Source: Magnolia sinica (lineage: Eukaryota > Streptophyta > Magnoliopsida > Magnoliales > Magnoliaceae). From it: DNA of 64,000 bases. The position numbers were made by a program, and so were the translations under genes. The notes beneath the pieces are model-generated. The model had not been told where the DNA came from. It did no database searches and worked only from the letters and a program-made list of their open reading frames with translations. The stretch covers positions 66,060,501-66,124,500 of the forward strand of contig NC_080590.1 in assembly GCF_029962835.1 (NCBI RefSeq), read 5' to 3'. Position 1 is the first letter of the stretch. Every line of letters begins with the position of its first letter. Below, one piece after another: positions 60,877-64,000 of the stretch.

Positions 60877-61665
60877 TATAAGGCCCGTATCCTAGTCCGT
60901 ACCGTTCCTTTAACTTCTACGATTCCCCCATCAAATTCCAGCAAACCCACGACCTGTAATCAGCGATTGCGCGTGACCCTAAGTCGCATCCTGTAGATCT
61001 ATTTTGACTCGACTCAAAACTTCTACCCTAGCGACCGCATCGTCGTAGCGGTTCCAACATCCCATCTCGCACCCCAATGCGATACACAAGCAAGGAGTTG
61101 TGAGCCTATGTATATTATAAAGAAATACCGTGCATTGTGAATTCTGAAAGAATCTTTACCATCCATCACATCAATTAATCAAGTACACATCCCATCACAA
61201 GTCAAGCACCAACCCATACCCTATCCATCTCTCTCCCATTCCTAAAGTCATCTCTCTCTCTCCACCCATCCCTTTCTTACATCACCCATTCCTTCCTTAC
61301 ACCCATCCCATCCCTTTTCATCCCATCACCACTCCTCCCTCTCTCATTTCTCACTCCATTCCAAACAAATCCTAAGGGAAAGGACCATCCAAGCTCTAAG
61401 GAGAGCAAGGAGAAGCTAGGTGTGGCCCACTCTCTACCACCCAATCTCTCATCCTAGTCATCCAACCTTCATCAACTTCCATCAAAGAGAGAGCTTAGGA
61501 GCTTAGCATTCCAAGGAGCCAAAAAGGAGTAAAATTGGTGGGTGTTTATGGCGCTAGATCTTGGTTGTGATTTAGGTTCCACATGATTTTTTGGGGCCCA
61601 TCTAGATGTATGCATGTCCATGGAGGAGGTCATAGTGGCAGAGCTCCTCCCATCTCCGTCGTTTC

Positions 61666-61717
<52 letters not shown>

Positions 61718-62151
61718 TTATATGATGGCCCACCTATGATGTATGTATTTTTACCCATGTCGTCCACCACATGGAACACCACGTGGGATGCACCGCTGTC
61801 TAAGCGGGGCCCAACTCGCTACCATGTCTGGGCTCGCACTTGTTGTCCCTTTGGACTGGCTCGGACCGAAAGGAAAACCACGAATATCAGTTTGATCCAA
61901 ACTCCAGTGGGCCACCACCTGGACCCACCTTGATGTGTGTGTGTGTTGGATGCACCATGATGTGTGTCCCACATCCACCACGTCCGTCCATTTTGGACAG
62001 ATCACAGGCCCACCTTGATGATGGTCATCCAGACCGTCTAGCCTTAGGACGTCCAGCAGCAGCTGCTGTTGGACCATATGAAGTGGAAAATAAATATAGC
62101 TCCTTTAATGTATGTGTTTCATCCCTACCATCCACGTGGGATGGTGGGTTG
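60877..62151 (+). repeat. 3' LTR of element D, interrupted
   Basis: Follows the 5' LTR from its start to GGTGGGTTG (matching about 55850 of the 5' LTR), where LTR E begins at 62152. It has lost about 45 bp near 62097 relative to 55755-55800. The remainder should lie beyond the window. Confidence 0.85.
61669..61712. repeat. (CT)n microsatellite
   Basis: CT run in the 3' LTR of D, counterpart of 55323-55367 with similar length. Confidence 0.95.
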
Positions 62152-62886
62152 TGTAAGACCCGTATCATAGTCCGTACCGTTCCGTAAGCTTTCGCGATCC
62201 TCCCGGTCGAATTTCGGCAACCCTCGACCCGTATCCGACGTTTACACGCGACCCTAAGCTGAATCCTGCATACCAAAGTCGGCTCAACCTAAAACTTGTA
62301 TCTTAGCGACCGTGCCGTCGCCGCGGTTCCAACGCCACAACTCGCGCACTGATCTGATACCCAGGTCAGAAGATGTGGGCCCGTGTTCAATTTGAAGAAA
62401 ACGCCGCGCATTGAGAATTTTGAGGGAATCTCTATAACATGTCCCATCAATCAATCAATCACTCATGTCAAGTACAATCAAGTACAAGCCATACCCAAGT
62501 ACAACAGCCCATCCCTTCCCATTTCCAAAGTTAACTCTCTCTCTCTCTCTCTCCACCCATCACTTTCTTACAACCCCATCACTCCTCTCTCTCTCTCTCA
62601 TTTCATCTTTCCACTTCCAAGCAACCCAAAAATTTCCACATGTCCAAGCATTTCCATGTTTTCCCAAAAACAACAAGTGTGCCCCACCCTCTCATCTCTC
62701 AACCCCACTATTAAAATTCCATCATCCACCGTCAAAGGTTAAGCATAGGAGCTAAGGAGGCTAAGGGACCAAGGAGAAGGCCTAAAGGTGGGTGATCCAC
62801 CGTTAAATTCTTACTTTTAGGGTCCACTTGTTGGTGGGACCCATTTTGATGTATGTAATGTAACCACGAGGGGCCCATAGTGGCGG

Positions 62887-62969
<83 letters not shown>

Positions 62970-64000
62970 ATGATGATGAAGGGGTTTGTGGCCCATCTAG
63001 TGTGTATGTTCCACCATGGGGCATATATTTTATCCATTCACCTTCATGTGGGACCCGCCTGATGAATGTGTTGGATCTACACAATCCAGCCCATTAGTGG
63101 GCCCGGACGAAAGGAAAAACACAAACATTAGATGATCCAAACAAGTGGGCCACGTACATGTGGGACCCACCATGATACTATGTTTATCCATGTCGTCCAG
63201 CGTCCATGGACGCTGGATGTGAGGCAGGGAGGAACTAACATGGAGAGAGTCTACTGACATGGGTGTGTACTTGCAAGCTAACAAAAAAAGAGCTTTTGGG
63301 GTAGGCTACTCATGTAAGCCCTACCCTGATGTAGAAATCAAATCCACACCGTCCATTTCATTTCTCAACCCACTTTAAGCGTTGAGCCAAAAAATGAACC
63401 CAATCTGATCTTCTGGCAGGCCCTGGCATGGAAAACAACATTTTTCACCTTTAAAATCCATTAGGACCCACCTTGATGTCTCTACCCACTAAAAAGGTAC
63501 TACATATTGGACTTGTTTGATCTGTCATGGGCCATAGAATCCAATGGCTGGGTTGTATTTTCCTAAGGTAGGCCCCACATGTGAAAAACCGCGAGAAAAC
63601 GGTTTTAAAAAAATTTTTGAGGCAGCAGCGTCCTGCGCTGCTGTGTTGGGCTGGGAACCATAGCCATGGACCCACACCTTGCACTTGGTGGGCCCCCCCT
63701 CAGGGCAGCGAGCCGCCCAAAAATCAGTCGTATACGAGACTCAGGTGGCCCACCTCACATGGAACAGTGTTGAATTGGACGTTTGCCATTGAAACCCTTT
63801 CTGGGTCACGGAAGTTTTGTATCAATATGAAATTTGTTTTCCACTTCACCAAGGTCTGTATGACCTTGTCAACAGGCTGGGTGGAAAATAAATGTTATGG
63901 TGGGCCCCAGGTCCGCATGACCTGGCCACAGGTTGGGTGGAGAATAAACATTACAGTGGGCCCATGTTTTCTGTGACCTTGTCAACGGGCTAGATGGAAA
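62152..64000 (+). repeat. LTR E, start only
   Basis: Starts TGTAAGACCCGTATCATAG inside the 3' LTR of D and continues to the window edge. From 63170 on it is the reverse complement of 46750-47560 in LTR B, with moderate divergence, so E is a relative of B in plus orientation. It contains a joined CT and TA run (62889-62965). Whether it is a whole element or a solo LTR cannot be seen. Confidence 0.8.
62889..62979. repeat. Compound (CT)n(TA)n(GAT)n microsatellite
   Basis: A CT run to about 62922, a TA run to 62965, then four to five GAT units. A TA-rich run in an LTR at this place is not shared with B. Confidence 0.95.

Larger units (their letters stand above)
54528..62151 (+). mobile_element. 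Element D: Tekay-lineage element with short interior
   Basis: Plus strand: 5' LTR (54528-59847), PBS, 1 kb interior with the end of gag, PPT, and the start of the 3' LTR (60877-62151), which is interrupted by LTR E. The LTR starts are TGTGAGGCCCGTATCC and TATAAGGCCCGTATCC. Pol is missing completely, so D is a deletion derivative. It faces element B, which has related LTRs in the opposite orientation. Confidence 0.85.

Noticed and set aside
1..64000. tRNA, rRNA or other RNA genes
   Set aside because: Only PBS sequences complementary to tRNA 3' ends were seen; no cloverleaf or rRNA core was recognised by eye.
1..64000. An intact autonomous element
   Set aside because: Every gag-pol has several stops or frameshifts; block F is closest but lacks its PPT and both LTR ends.

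Overview
The window looks like gene-poor nuclear heterochromatin of a flowering plant. Almost all of it is LTR retrotransposon sequence, nested and broken. The evidence is plant-type Ty3/Gypsy lineages (Athila-like, Tat-like and Tekay/Del-like chromovirus) and Ty1/Copia pol, plant TATA boxes (TATAAATAG) inside LTRs, tRNA-type primer binding sites, and no bacterial gene organisation. Dense GTGGGNCCCAC phrases in the LTRs remind me of magnoliid genomes (laurel and magnolia relatives), but that is recollection and not shown by the sequence. Clade names come from reading conserved motifs by eye, without any search.

Layout, left to right. 1-4595 (-): Athila-like element with protease, gag, PBS and 5' LTR; its left part is outside the window. 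It interrupts a second Athila-like element on the + strand (4596-9188: rest of RT, RNase H, integrase, 3' LTR). 9277-12984 (-): Tat-like element with partial RT, protease, gag and 5' LTR. 12985-14510 (+): remnant of another Gypsy element (protease and linker). 14511-15719: short phrase repeats and one exon-like open stretch at 15141-15322, the only host-gene candidate. 15720-27062 (-): Tekay-like element A with about 4 kb LTRs and degraded gag-pol. 27063-28190 (+): Copia-type LTR remnant. 28210-29343 and 41764-42381 (-): two parts of one Copia pol, separated by a 12.4 kb Gypsy block F (29344-41763, +). F carries an additional reading frame upstream of gag, and its tail is replaced by an antisense Copia gag fragment. 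42382-53727 (-): element B, LTRs up to 6 kb around only 395 bp of internal DNA. 53728-54527: AT-rich DNA with a minisatellite. 54528-62151 (+): element D, 5.3 kb LTR around about 1 kb with a zinc-knuckle gag remnant. 62152-64000 (+): start of LTR E, inserted into D's 3' LTR.

No element is intact. Stops, frameshifts and changed catalytic residues are everywhere, although block F keeps its RT FIDD motif and a correctly spaced D-D35-E integrase triad. The LTRs of A, B, D and E share end motifs (start TGTAAGACCCGTATCC, end TGACA) and an iTet-style chromovirus PBS of the initiator-Met type, so they form one lineage. B and D lie in opposite orientation.

The most interesting points are: the accessory ORF in F and its possible splicing arrangement; the 51-bp perfect repeat around an end-truncated F block; the antisense Copia gag in F; the minimal-interior, giant-LTR element B; the very dense TCP/site-II-like palindromes in the LTRs; and the exact nested junctions that predict target duplications.
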